A stretch of 7,435 bases of DNA. Source: Bradyrhizobium sp. Lineage in GTDB: Bacteria > Pseudomonadota > Alphaproteobacteria > Rhizobiales > Xanthobacteraceae. Where the stretch lies: NCBI GenBank assembly GCA_019243075.1, contig JAFAUV010000029.1, positions 1 to 7,435 on the forward strand. Direction: 5' to 3'. The position numbers and the translations under genes are program-made. The notes under the pieces were generated by a model. It was not told the origin of the DNA. It searched no databases and was given only the letters and a program-made list of their open reading frames with translations. Position 1 is the stretch's first letter. Each line of letters begins with the position of its first letter. Of the stretch, positions 1 to 6,202 are shown one piece after another.

Positions 1-643
1 TCAGGAAGGAAACCGGCGGCTGAACGGCCCCGGCCACCGGCGACGCCATTCCGCTTACCGCGATTCCAGCCAAGGGAAAGCTGGCGGCAGCGACGGCGAC
101 CGGGAGAAATCCGCCGCTCCAGAGCAGTGCCCCGCCGAGCGGCGCGCCGACCGCGAGGGCGCCGTACATGGCGATACCCACCCAGGCCATCACCTTGCCG
201 GCGCGGCCAGGCCCGGCGAGCCCAATGCCCCAGGCGAGCGCACCTGTAATGAGCAGGCTCTCGCCGAGGCCAAGGGCGCTGCGGCCTGCAAACAGGACGG
301 CGAGGCTCGCCGCAGGCTTGGTCGAGAGCAGCGAAGCGAACAGATACAGGGTCGCCGCGGCTGCGCAGCCGCCAAGTCCTGCGATGGCTGCAACCCTGGG
401 GCTCCTGTCGTCCGACAGCCGCGCCGCGAGGGGACGCGTCACCAGGGTCGCAATCGATTGGGTTGCGATCACCCAGCCGACCAACAGACCGCCACAGCCG
501 AGCTGATCGTGAATGAAGACCGGCAGTGCCGGAAGAGGCACGCCGATCGCCATGAACCCCAAGAACACCGCGGCCACGATGACGACGATGTCAGCCATTC
601 TCGGCTTGCTCAGCTGGTCTGTGGTAGCGCTCGCCTCAGCCAC
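1..643 (-). CDS. YfcJ/YhhS-like MFS transporter, 3' part missing (runs off left edge)
   Basis: Inner-membrane secondary transporter of the major facilitator superfamily, probably a proton-driven exporter; the substrate cannot be read from sequence. The reverse strand reads openly for 214 codons to the window edge, about half of a normal 390-410 residue protein. Six hydrophobic segments fall near residues 17-37, 52-72, 84-104, 112-135, 150-173 and 178-198. The loop after segment 2 has a degenerate MFS motif A (RPLAARLSDDRSPR, residues 70-83). Segment 5 ends in a motif C-like GAPLGG (166-171). The stretch around GLGESLLITGALAWGIGLAG (125-144) and the following GKVMAW resemble E. coli YfcJ/YhhS, for which glyphosate tolerance has been reported for YhhS (from memory). 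I chose the GTG at 643 because AAGGAG lies five bases upstream. An in-frame ATG at 691 lacks a ribosome binding site. Divergent from the LysR gene, which is the obvious candidate regulator. Confidence 0.85.
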   Translation of the reverse strand, partial: MAEASATTDQLSKPRMADIVVIVAAVFLGFMAIGVPLPALPVFIHDQLGCGGLLVGWVIATQSIATLVTRPLAARLSDDRSPRVAAIAGLGGCAAAATLYLFASLLSTKPAASLAVLFAGRSALGLGESLLITGALAWGIGLAGPGRAGKVMAWVGIAMYGALAVGAPLGGALLWSGGFLPVAVAAASFPLAGIAVSGMASPVAGAVQPPVSFL

Positions 644-648
644 GTCCG

Positions 649-654
649 CTCCTT
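649..654 (-). promoter_or_regulatory. Ribosome binding site of the MFS gene
   Basis: On the minus strand AAGGAG is followed by a 5-base spacer and GTG at 643-641. It is the only good Shine-Dalgarno sequence near the candidate starts and favours GTG 643 over ATG 691 or ATG 598. Confidence 0.6.
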
Positions 655-660
655 GCGATG

Positions 661-670
661 TTTCGCGAAA
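661..670. promoter_or_regulatory. Perfect 10-bp palindrome TTTCGCGAAA, candidate operator
   Basis: The sequence equals its own reverse complement. It lies 18 bases upstream of the chosen MFS start and 85 bases upstream of the chosen LysR start, in the region shared by the divergent pair. Binding by the LysR protein is inference. LysR sites are usually longer T-N11-A dyads, so another regulator or chance is possible. If the MFS gene instead starts at 691, the palindrome would be inside its coding sequence. Confidence 0.3.
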
Positions 671-754
671 GAATGCCCCCGAGACAAACATGCTGGAAGG
701 CGCAATAGTGGAAAGGTATAGTTGCGCGGAACGCCACCTCACGGGAAACAGGCC

Positions 755-1642
755 GTGTCCGCCTATGACCTCAATCTGCTGACGTCCCTTCACGCGCTGC
801 TTTCGGAGGGGAGCGTTGCGGGAGCCGCGCGGCGACTTCATCTCAGCAATTCGGCGATGAGCCGGACTCTGAGCCGGATCCGGGAAACCTTCGACGACCC
901 CATCCTGGTGAGGGCGGGGCGTTCATTGGTACCCACGCCCCGGGCCATCGAGCTGCGCGATCGCGTGAGCTTCTTGATGGATGAGACCCAGGCGATCCTG
1001 CGCAACTCCAGCGCGCTCGATCTCTCTGCGCTGGAGCGCATATTCGTGATCCGCGCCAACGAAGGCTTCATTGTGGAGTTTGGCGGGGCTCTCTTGCGCA
1101 GGCTTTCCGGTGAAGCCCCGCGCGTTGGCCTGCGCTTTGCGGTGAAGGCCGAAAAAGACCCCAGAGCGCTGCGGGAGGCGCAGGTCGACCTGGACGTAGG
1201 CGTGCTGGGCGAGACCGGTCCCGAAATCCGCATGCAGGCCCTGCTGCGCGACCGCTTCGTCGGCGTAACGGCCTTGGGTCACCCCCTGGCGGCAGGACCG
1301 ATCACGGCCGAACGCTATGCCGCTCAGCGCCACATCAGCGTGTCGCGCCGCGGCCTGGCGCATGGCCCGATTGACGAGGCGCTGCGCGCAAAAGGCCTGA
1401 AGCGCGAGGTCGCGGCCGTTGTGCCGAGCTTTCCCGGCGCGCTCGCCCTGGCGCGACAGACCGATTTCGTGGCCAACGTTCCCGAGCGTCAGACCGCCGC
1501 GGCGCGCGCGGGGCTGTTCACCTTCCCGCTGCCGTTGCCGACTGAGGAGGTCGTCGTCTCCATGATGTGGCATCCCAGGTTGGACGCCGATCCCGCGCAC
1601 CGATGGCTCCGTTCGTGCGTCAGGTCGGCCTGCACCGGCTGA
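755..1642 (+). CDS. LysR-family transcriptional regulator
   Basis: Cytoplasmic DNA-binding regulator of 295 residues from GTG 755, typical for the family. The N-terminal winged helix-turn-helix spans about residues 4-64. The helix-turn-helix core AARRLHLSNSAMSRTLSRIR (residues 24-43) is followed by the family's DDPILVR...LVPTPRA wing (47-64). An inducer-binding domain with periplasmic-binding-protein fold follows from about residue 92. The run LGHPLAAG...VSRRG and the C-terminal MMWHPR..ADPAHRWLR resemble the NodD/NahR-like branch. GTG 755 gives the usual short lead to the YDLNLL start and has GGGA eight bases upstream. An upstream in-frame TTG at 722 is preceded by GGAAAGG and would add 11 residues, so the start is uncertain. 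Divergent from the MFS exporter, it probably controls that gene and itself; the inducer is unknown. Convergent with pheA, 49 bp apart. Confidence 0.9.
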   Translation: MSAYDLNLLTSLHALLSEGSVAGAARRLHLSNSAMSRTLSRIRETFDDPILVRAGRSLVPTPRAIELRDRVSFLMDETQAILRNSSALDLSALERIFVIRANEGFIVEFGGALLRRLSGEAPRVGLRFAVKAEKDPRALREAQVDLDVGVLGETGPEIRMQALLRDRFVGVTALGHPLAAGPITAERYAAQRHISVSRRGLAHGPIDEALRAKGLKREVAAVVPSFPGALALARQTDFVANVPERQTAAARAGLFTFPLPLPTEEVVVSMMWHPRLDADPAHRWLRSCVRSACTG

Positions 1643-1691
1643 GGTGTGGCGGCGCAGCTCTTTTGGCGCTGGTTCGCAGGCAAGGCGGCGA

Positions 1692-2549
1692 TTATTCCAT
1701 CGTCTCGCTGAAGGTCGCGCGGAAGGGATGAGCAGGATAGACGCCGACGATGCGGAATTCGCGCGAGAAGAATTTCAGCTCTTCGAGTGCAAACGCCAGG
1801 CCCCTGTCGTTCGGATGGCCGTCGACATCGGCATAGAATTGCGTGGCGAAGAAGTTGCCATCGACCATGTAGCTTTCGAGCTTGGTCATGTTGACGCCGT
1901 TGGTGGCGAAACCGCCGAGCGCCTTGTAGAGCGCGGCAGGCAGATTGCGAACGCGGAACACAAACGTGGTGACGAGAGGGCCGGAGCCCTGCACCGCCCA
2001 TTTTTCCTCGCGCGCCAGCACCACGAAACGCGTGGTGTTGTGGGCCTCGTCCTCGACGTCCTCGGCGAGGATATCGAGGCCGTAGATTTGCGCCGCGAGC
2101 TTCGAGGCGATGGCGGCGACGCTCTTGTCGGAGCGTTCGGCAATGTCTCGGGCACTGCCGGCGGTATCGCCGGCGACGATCGGCTTGATGCCGAGCTTGC
2201 GGATGATGCGCCGGCACTGGCCGAGCGCATGGACGTGGCTTTCGACGCTCTTGATGTCGCCGAGCTTGGCCCCGTGCACCGCCATCAATTGATGGCGGAC
2301 CGGCAGGAACCATTCGCCGACGATGAACAGGCCCGAGGCGGGAAGCAGATGATGGATATCGGCGACGCGGCCGGCGACCGAGTTCTCGATCGGGATCATG
2401 CCGAGATCGGCCTCGCCCGAGGAGATCGCGGCGAGCGCGTCCTCGAAGGTCTGGCAGGGCATCGGCTCGGCGTCGGGATAGGCCTCGACAATGGCGATGT
2501 GGGAATTGGCGCCGGGCTCGCCCTGGAACGCGATCTTCAGCTTGCTCAT
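1692..2549 (-). CDS. pheA: Prephenate dehydratase, monofunctional, with ACT domain
   Basis: Converts prephenate to phenylpyruvate with loss of water and CO2, the committed step to phenylalanine, in the cytosol. The protein has 285 residues, typical of monofunctional enzymes; no chorismate mutase domain is fused to it. The catalytic domain covers about residues 4-180: it opens IAFQGEPGANSH, contains MIPIENSVAGRV (51-62), and carries the catalytic TRF motif at 173-175. The C-terminal ACT regulatory domain (about 193-270) has GGFATNGVNMTKLESYM at 212-228. The E. coli ESRP element that contributes to phenylalanine binding reads ESYM here. ATG 2549 follows the kdsB stop codon by one base, and AGGAG lies 11 bases upstream inside kdsB, so the two genes are very likely cotranscribed and translationally coupled. 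An in-frame opening extends further upstream but only overlaps kdsB. Confidence 0.95.
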   Translation of the reverse strand: MSKLKIAFQGEPGANSHIAIVEAYPDAEPMPCQTFEDALAAISSGEADLGMIPIENSVAGRVADIHHLLPASGLFIVGEWFLPVRHQLMAVHGAKLGDIKSVESHVHALGQCRRIIRKLGIKPIVAGDTAGSARDIAERSDKSVAAIASKLAAQIYGLDILAEDVEDEAHNTTRFVVLAREEKWAVQGSGPLVTTFVFRVRNLPAALYKALGGFATNGVNMTKLESYMVDGNFFATQFYADVDGHPNDRGLAFALEELKFFSREFRIVGVYPAHPFRATFSETME

Positions 2550-2550
2550 T

Positions 2551-3327
2551 TCAAGCGGTGCTCCTGCCGCGCCTTGTAACAGCGGCCCGGGTTTTGGAAA
2601 GTATCCGCCGTGCGGTTTCGAGGTCGTCCGGCATGTCGACGCCGCGCGGCACGGCATCGACGATGGTGATGTCGATGCGCATGCCGGCCTCCAGCGCGCG
2701 GAGCTGCTCCAGGTTCTCCTGCCGTTCCAAAGGCGAAGGCGGCAGCGACACGAACCGCTCGAGCACCGCGCGGCGGTAGGCGTAGAGGCCGATATGGTGG
2801 TAGCGCGGCCCGTCGCCATGGGGCGCGGTGGCGCGGGTGAAATAGAGGGCCCGCATCCGCCTTCCGCCAAGCGGGCTGCCGACCGCCTTCACGACGCTCG
2901 GCGCGCGGTCTTCCTCCTCGGAATGGATCTCGGAGGCCAGCGTGGCAATATCGACCGCAGGATCGTCGAGCGGCGGCAGCACCTGGCGGATGGTGTCGGG
3001 CATGATGGTCGGAAAATCGCCCTGCAGATTGACCACGATCTCGGCGTCGCGGCGCGGGTCGAGCCTTTGGGCGGCCTCGAAAATCCGGTCCGAGCCGGAA
3101 CGGTGCTCCACGCGGGTCATGACAGCCGTGCCGCCATGGGCTTCCACCACGGCCGCGATCTCGGCCGTGTCGGTGGCGACCGCGACGCGGCCTATGGCCG
3201 CCTCCTCCGCCCGGCGCAGCACATGCACGATCATGGGCAGACCTGCGATCTCCAACAGCGGCTTGTTGGGCAGCCGGGTCGAGGCCATGCGGGCTGGAAT
3301 CAGCACCAGAATGCGGGTCGGGGTCAT
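2551..3327 (-). CDS. kdsB: 3-deoxy-manno-octulosonate cytidylyltransferase (CMP-Kdo synthetase)
   Basis: Activates Kdo with CTP to give CMP-Kdo, the donor for the LPS inner core; cytosolic. The 258 residues compare with about 248 in E. coli. The nucleotide-binding start IPARMASTRLPNKPL lies at residues 10-24, followed by PMIVHV (31-36), ATDT (51-54), RSGSDRI (76-82), VNLQGD (99-104), HIGLYAYR (178-185) and GVDMPDDLETAR (229-240). After QGD the E. coli enzyme has Glu-Pro, here Phe-Pro; I believe a hydrophobic residue here is common in alphaproteobacteria. ATG 3327 aligns with the family N terminus although its ribosome binding site is poor. An in-frame TTG at 3384 would add 19 proline-rich residues and has no ribosome binding site either. 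First gene of a kdsB-pheA operon, divergent from cycM. Confidence 0.95.
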   Translation of the reverse strand: MTPTRILVLIPARMASTRLPNKPLLEIAGLPMIVHVLRRAEEAAIGRVAVATDTAEIAAVVEAHGGTAVMTRVEHRSGSDRIFEAAQRLDPRRDAEIVVNLQGDFPTIMPDTIRQVLPPLDDPAVDIATLASEIHSEEEDRAPSVVKAVGSPLGGRRMRALYFTRATAPHGDGPRYHHIGLYAYRRAVLERFVSLPPSPLERQENLEQLRALEAGMRIDITIVDAVPRGVDMPDDLETARRILSKTRAAVTRRGRSTA

Positions 3328-3395
3328 GGGAAGCGCGGTTGGAGGTCGTTCGGTAACAGGCGGGAAATAATGGGGATTGGGCAAAAGCCGGCGCG

Positions 3396-3424
3396 TTTAT
3401 ACGGGTTGCCAGAGCCCGGGCAAA
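3396..3424 (-). promoter_or_regulatory. kdsB: Candidate sigma-70-type promoter for kdsB-pheA
   Basis: On the minus strand TTTGCC (3424-3419), a 17-base spacer, then TATAAA (3401-3396). The -10 box matches the consensus in five of six bases and the -35 box in only three. It would give a leader of about 60 bases. The -35 lies in one arm of the dyad at 3402-3427, so its resemblance may be incidental. Confidence 0.3.
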
Positions 3425-3427
3425 CCG
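3402..3427. repeat. Imperfect inverted repeat (9-bp arms, 8-bp spacer) between kdsB and cycM
   Basis: The arms CGGGTTGCC (3402-3410) and GGCAAACCG (3419-3427) pair at eight of nine positions around AGAGCCCG. The element sits 75 bases upstream of kdsB and 110 bases upstream of cycM, and overlaps the candidate -35 boxes of both. This geometry suits an operator, but no binding protein can be named. Confidence 0.4.
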
Positions 3428-3434
3428 ATATCTC
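3406..3434 (+). promoter_or_regulatory. cycM: Candidate promoter for cycM
   Basis: TTGCCA (3406-3411) matches the -35 consensus in five of six bases. After 17 bases comes TATCTC (3429-3434), a weak -10 box. It would leave a leader of about 95 bases. The -35 coincides with the left arm of the dyad at 3402-3427. Confidence 0.22.
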
Positions 3435-3483
3435 CTGCCTGCTCGGGGTGCGCTGCGAAACTGGCGAATCCCAGCGCCGTTCC

Positions 3484-3500
3484 GCGGCCGGCAGGGCCGC
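3484..3500 (+). repeat. Small GC hairpin upstream of cycM
   Basis: GCGGCC (3484-3489) pairs with GGCCGC (3495-3500) around the loop GGCAG. It ends 36 bases before the cycM start and would be in the mRNA leader if the promoter is near 3406-3434. Short GC palindromes are frequent in such DNA, so function is uncertain. Confidence 0.25.
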
Positions 3501-3536
3501 TCCCCGACCCATTTCCGGCCCGGAGCCTGAATAAGA

Positions 3537-4088
3537 ATGGACTCCTTCGAACTCAATAAGATCATCGGCGCGGTGCTTGCCACCTGTATCGTCCTGTTGG
3601 TGACGAGCTTCACTGCCAACGCGCTGTTCGCCTCCAAGCCGCCGGAAAAGCCGGGCTTTGCCATCGCCGCCAAGGAGGCCGAGGGTGCCAAGGAAGGCGC
3701 CGCAGCCGCCGCACCGTCCGAGCCGATCGAGAAGCTCCTGCAGACCGCCTCGGTCGACAAGGGCCAGGCGGCCGCCAAGGTTTGCACCACCTGCCACACC
3801 TTTGAAAAGAACGGTCCGAACCGCGTCGGCCCCAACCTTTTCGGCATCGTCGGCGACAAGAAGGGTGAAGGCCGCAACGGCTTCAACTTCTCCGCGGCGA
3901 TGAAGGCCAAGGGCGGCACCTGGACCTACGACGACCTCAACCAGTTCCTGACCAATCCGAAGGCCTTCATTCCGGGCACGGCGATGGGCTTTGCCGGCAT
4001 CCCGAAGGACAGCCAGCGCGCCGACGTGATCGACTATCTGCATACGCTGGCCGACAATGCGGAGCCGCTGCCGACGGCAGCGAAGTAA
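3537..4088 (+). CDS. cycM: Membrane-anchored class I cytochrome c (CycM type)
   Basis: Carries electrons on the periplasmic face of the inner membrane. Bradyrhizobium CycM is known to link the bc1 complex to the aa3-type cytochrome oxidase. The 183 residues match that family's length of about 184. An uncleaved hydrophobic anchor spans about residues 9-31. A flexible Ala/Glu/Lys-rich linker (about 35-68) follows, then the haem domain. The haem-binding motif CTTCH is at 83-87, VGPNLFGIVG at 97-106, and the Met haem ligand is M150 in GTAMGF. DVIDYLHTL (163-171) forms the C-terminal helix. ATG 3537 has GGAG 11 bases upstream and gives the short cytoplasmic lead MDSFELNKI expected for CycM. It is transcribed alone: kdsB is divergent and a strong terminator follows. 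Confidence 0.93.
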   Translation: MDSFELNKIIGAVLATCIVLLVTSFTANALFASKPPEKPGFAIAAKEAEGAKEGAAAAAPSEPIEKLLQTASVDKGQAAAKVCTTCHTFEKNGPNRVGPNLFGIVGDKKGEGRNGFNFSAAMKAKGGTWTYDDLNQFLTNPKAFIPGTAMGFAGIPKDSQRADVIDYLHTLADNAEPLPTAAK

Positions 4089-4130
4089 CGCGCAATGACG
4101 GCACTCGCCGCCTTGTGAACTCAGGGTTCG

Positions 4131-4158
4131 AGACGGCCAGGCTCGCCTGGCCGTTTTT
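4131..4158 (+). terminator. Intrinsic terminator after cycM
   Basis: ACGGCCAGG (4133-4141) pairs perfectly with CCTGGCCGT (4146-4154) around the tetraloop CTCG, giving a nine-pair stem. Five T residues run from 4154 to 4158. It starts about 45 bases after the cycM stop codon and separates cycM from the peptide transporter operon. Confidence 0.9.
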
Positions 4159-4206
4159 GTTTGCAAAGTTGCCCTTGCAGGCTTGTTATCGGAGCCTTTC
4201 GTCGCA

Positions 4207-4248
4207 CGACCGCCGGCCTGCATGAGCAAAAAGCAACGTCGGCGGTCG
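4207..4248. repeat. Perfect 9-bp inverted repeat upstream of the first binding-protein gene
   Basis: CGACCGCCG (4207-4215) and CGGCGGTCG (4240-4248) are exact inverted copies separated by 24 bases. It lies just upstream of a possible -10 box (TATATT, 4260-4265); the right arm covers or adjoins where a -35 box would be, and no good -35 sequence is seen there. It could be an operator with half-sites about three helical turns apart, or a stem-loop. Confidence 0.4.
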
Positions 4249-4259
4249 AATCCTTGCCT

Positions 4260-4265
4260 TATATT
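4260..4265 (+). promoter_or_regulatory. Possible -10 box of the peptide-binding protein operon
   Basis: TATATT matches the -10 consensus in five of six positions and is the most AT-rich hexamer between the terminator and the gene. No convincing -35 box is found 16-18 bases upstream, so an activator-dependent promoter or another sigma factor is possible. Confidence 0.22.
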
Positions 4266-4270
4266 GCGCC

Positions 4271-4290
4271 CTGAATGCGGGGGCATTCGG
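4271..4290 (+). promoter_or_regulatory. Leader hairpin next to the ribosome binding site
   Basis: CTGAATGC (4271-4278), loop GGGG (4279-4282) and GCATTCGG (4283-4290) form an eight-pair stem in RNA, with seven Watson-Crick pairs and one U-G pair. It ends four bases before the Shine-Dalgarno AGAGGA at 4295-4300. It has no T-run and is not a terminator. An effect on translation initiation or mRNA stability is inference. Confidence 0.4.
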
Positions 4291-4294
4291 CTCA

Positions 4295-4300
4295 AGAGGA
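4295..4300 (+). promoter_or_regulatory. Ribosome binding site supporting the TTG start at 4310
   Basis: AGAGGA followed by a 9-base spacer and TTG at 4310-4312. It decides the start, because the next in-frame ATG (4349) lies inside the export signal, after the twin arginines. Confidence 0.6.
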
Positions 4301-4309
4301 ATTTCTGAT

Positions 4310-6202
4310 TTGGCCATTACCCGACGAGAGCTCCTGCGGAGCGGCAGCATGGCCGCATTGACCCCGGCACTCGGAACCCTGGCGGGCCTTCCCAGCGTCG
4401 AAACGGCCAAAGCGCAGGCCGCGGCGGAATTGCCTTGGCGGCACGGTCTGTCGCTGTTTGGCGACCTGAAGTATCCGGCGGACTTCAAGCGCTTCGATTA
4501 CGTCAATCCGGACGCCCCGAAGGGCGGCACCATGCGGATGATCGCGCTCGGCACCTTCGACAATTTCAACATCGCTGTCATGGGCGTGAAGGGCAATATC
4601 GCGGCAGCCGCCCTGTCGATCTACGAGACGCTCATGGCCCGCTCGCAGGACGAGGCGGCTGCGCAATACGCCCTCCTCGCCGAATCCGCCTCTCACCCGG
4701 ACGATTTCTCCTGGGTGATTTATCGGCTCAATCCGAAGGCGCGATGGCACGACGGCAATCCCGTCACTGCCGAGGATGTCGTCTTCAGCTTCGAGCAGTT
4801 GAAGAAGAACAGCCCATTCTATCGTTCCTATTATGGCCATGTGGTCAAGGCCGAGAAGACGGGCGAGCGCGACGTCAAATTCAGCTTCGATGGTCCGGGC
4901 AACCGGGAGCTGCCCGAGATCGTGGGCGAGTTGCCGGTGCTGCCGAAGCACTGGTGGGAAGGCGCCGGCAGCGATGGCAAGCAGCGCGACATCTCGCAGA
5001 CCACGCTCGAAAAGCCGCTCGGTTCTGCTCCGTACAGGATCAAGGAGTTTGTCGCCGGCCGTTCGGTGGTTCTCGAACGGGTAAAGGAATATTGGGGCCA
5101 AAACCTGCCCACGCAAATCGGTCAGAACAATTTCGACCAATTGCGCTTTGAATATTTTCGCGACAACCAGATTGCGCTCGAAGCCTTCAAGGCCGATCAG
5201 ATCGACCTGATTGCCGAGAACTCGGCCAAGCAGTGGGCGACCGCATATGACTTTGCGGCGGTGGCCGAAAAGCGAGTGCTAAAGGAAGAGTTTCCGAACA
5301 ATGGTTCGGGCCGGATGCAGGCCTTTGTCCCGAATTTGCGGCGCGAGCAGTTCAAGGACGCGCGGCTGCGCCGGGCGTTCAACCTCGTTTTCGACTTCGA
5401 GGAGATGAACAAGCAGCTGTTCTTCGGCCAATACCAGCGCATCAACAGCTATTTCTACGGCACCGAGCTCGCATCTTCCGGATTGCCGGAAGGCGAGGAG
5501 CTGCAAATCCTCGAACCGTTGCGTGACAAGGTTCCCGCCGAGGTGTTCACGACGCCCTACACCAACCCGGTAAACGGCAATTCGGAAAATATTCGCAACA
5601 ATCTGCGCGAGGCGACGCGCTTGCTGAAAGAGGCCGGGTTTACCTTCAAGGACCAGAAATTGTTCGGGCCGGACGGAAAGCCGCTCAGCACCGAGATACT
5701 GGTATCCGATCCGCCGGCCGAGCGCATTGCGCTCTTTTACAAGCCCTCGCTGGAGCGGCTCGGGGTCACGACATCAGTCCGTGTCGTTGACGATGCGCAA
5801 TACCAGAATCGCCTTCGCACCTTCGATTTCGACATGATCATCGATCAGTGGGGCGAGTCGCTGTCCCCCGGCAACGAGCAGCGCGAGTTCTGGGGCTCGC
5901 AGACAGCCGACATTCCCGGATCGCGAAATACCACCGGCATCAAGAATCCGGCGGTCGATGCGCTGATCGACCAGATCATCTTTGCCAGGAATCGTGGCGG
6001 CCTGGTCGCCGCCACCCACGCGCTCGATCGCGTGCTGCTGTGGAATTTCTACGTGGTGCCGCAGTTCAGCTATCCATTCTTGCGCTACGCCCGCTGGGAT
6101 CGCTTCAGCCATGCCGACCTGCCGAAATATGCCGTATCGGGCCTCCCGAGTCTGTGGTGGTGGGATGCCGACAAGGCGACCAAGATCGGGAAGCGATCTT
6201 GA
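4310..6202 (+). CDS. YejA-type peptide ABC transporter substrate-binding protein (family 5), Tat signal
   Basis: Periplasmic solute-binding protein that would deliver peptides to a YejBEF-type inner-membrane ABC importer. The 630 residues compare with about 604 in E. coli YejA. The N terminus is a twin-arginine signal: TRRELL at residues 4-9, a hydrophobic stretch to about 27, and a likely cleavage near AKAQA (33-37). The YejA hallmark FGDLKYP..F.RFDYVNPDAPKGG follows at 50-73, then GTFDNFN (81-87). The family 5 signature RWHDGNPVTAEDVVFSFE is at 145-162, and the family C-terminal pattern SGLPSLWWWDADKA is near 609-622. The start is TTG, supported by AGAGGA nine bases upstream. Its stop codon overlaps the start of a second YejA-like gene. 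Ligand unknown; E. coli Yej imports microcin C, and Yej systems affect antimicrobial-peptide resistance in Brucella and rhizobia (from memory). Confidence 0.92.
   Translation: MAITRRELLRSGSMAALTPALGTLAGLPSVETAKAQAAAELPWRHGLSLFGDLKYPADFKRFDYVNPDAPKGGTMRMIALGTFDNFNIAVMGVKGNIAAAALSIYETLMARSQDEAAAQYALLAESASHPDDFSWVIYRLNPKARWHDGNPVTAEDVVFSFEQLKKNSPFYRSYYGHVVKAEKTGERDVKFSFDGPGNRELPEIVGELPVLPKHWWEGAGSDGKQRDISQTTLEKPLGSAPYRIKEFVAGRSVVLERVKEYWGQNLPTQIGQNNFDQLRFEYFRDNQIALEAFKADQIDLIAENSAKQWATAYDFAAVAEKRVLKEEFPNNGSGRMQAFVPNLRREQFKDARLRRAFNLVFDFEEMNKQLFFGQYQRINSYFYGTELASSGLPEGEELQILEPLRDKVPAEVFTTPYTNPVNGNSENIRNNLREATRLLKEAGFTFKDQKLFGPDGKPLSTEILVSDPPAERIALFYKPSLERLGVTTSVRVVDDAQYQNRLRTFDFDMIIDQWGESLSPGNEQREFWGSQTADIPGSRNTTGIKNPAVDALIDQIIFARNRGGLVAATHALDRVLLWNFYVVPQFSYPFLRYARWDRFSHADLPKYAVSGLPSLWWWDADKATKIGKRS

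Noticed and set aside
168..782. Three plus-strand frames (168-506, 458-721, 513-782) in the left part
   Set aside because: The opposite strand encodes an unbroken MFS transporter with membrane segments and motifs through 643. The plus-strand frames lack ribosome binding sites and domains.
1643..1691. Possible bidirectional terminator between the convergent LysR and pheA genes
   Set aside because: Only a CAGC/GCTG stem of four pairs is visible and there is no T-run after it, so no terminator is called.
3328..3384. Upstream TTG start at 3384 extending KdsB by 19 residues
   Set aside because: No ribosome binding site precedes it, the added residues are proline-rich and unlike the family, and ATG 3327 aligns with the known N terminus.
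1644..3534. Long plus-strand open frames (1644-2579 and 2491-3534) opposite pheA and kdsB
   Set aside because: They are antisense to two genes with clear family motifs, and their translations are rich in Arg, Gly, His and Asp with no recognisable domain. This is a usual by-product of high-GC codon bias.
2546..4295. Long minus-strand open frames across the kdsB-cycM region (2546-3919 and 3324-4295)
   Set aside because: They overlap kdsB in another frame or run antisense to cycM, cross the kdsB-cycM intergenic DNA, and their translations are low-complexity Arg/Ala/Pro.
4292..5140. Minus-strand frame of 282 codons opposite the first binding-protein gene
   Set aside because: It is a mirror frame of the YejA-like gene with no family resemblance, and it would run across that gene's ribosome binding site.
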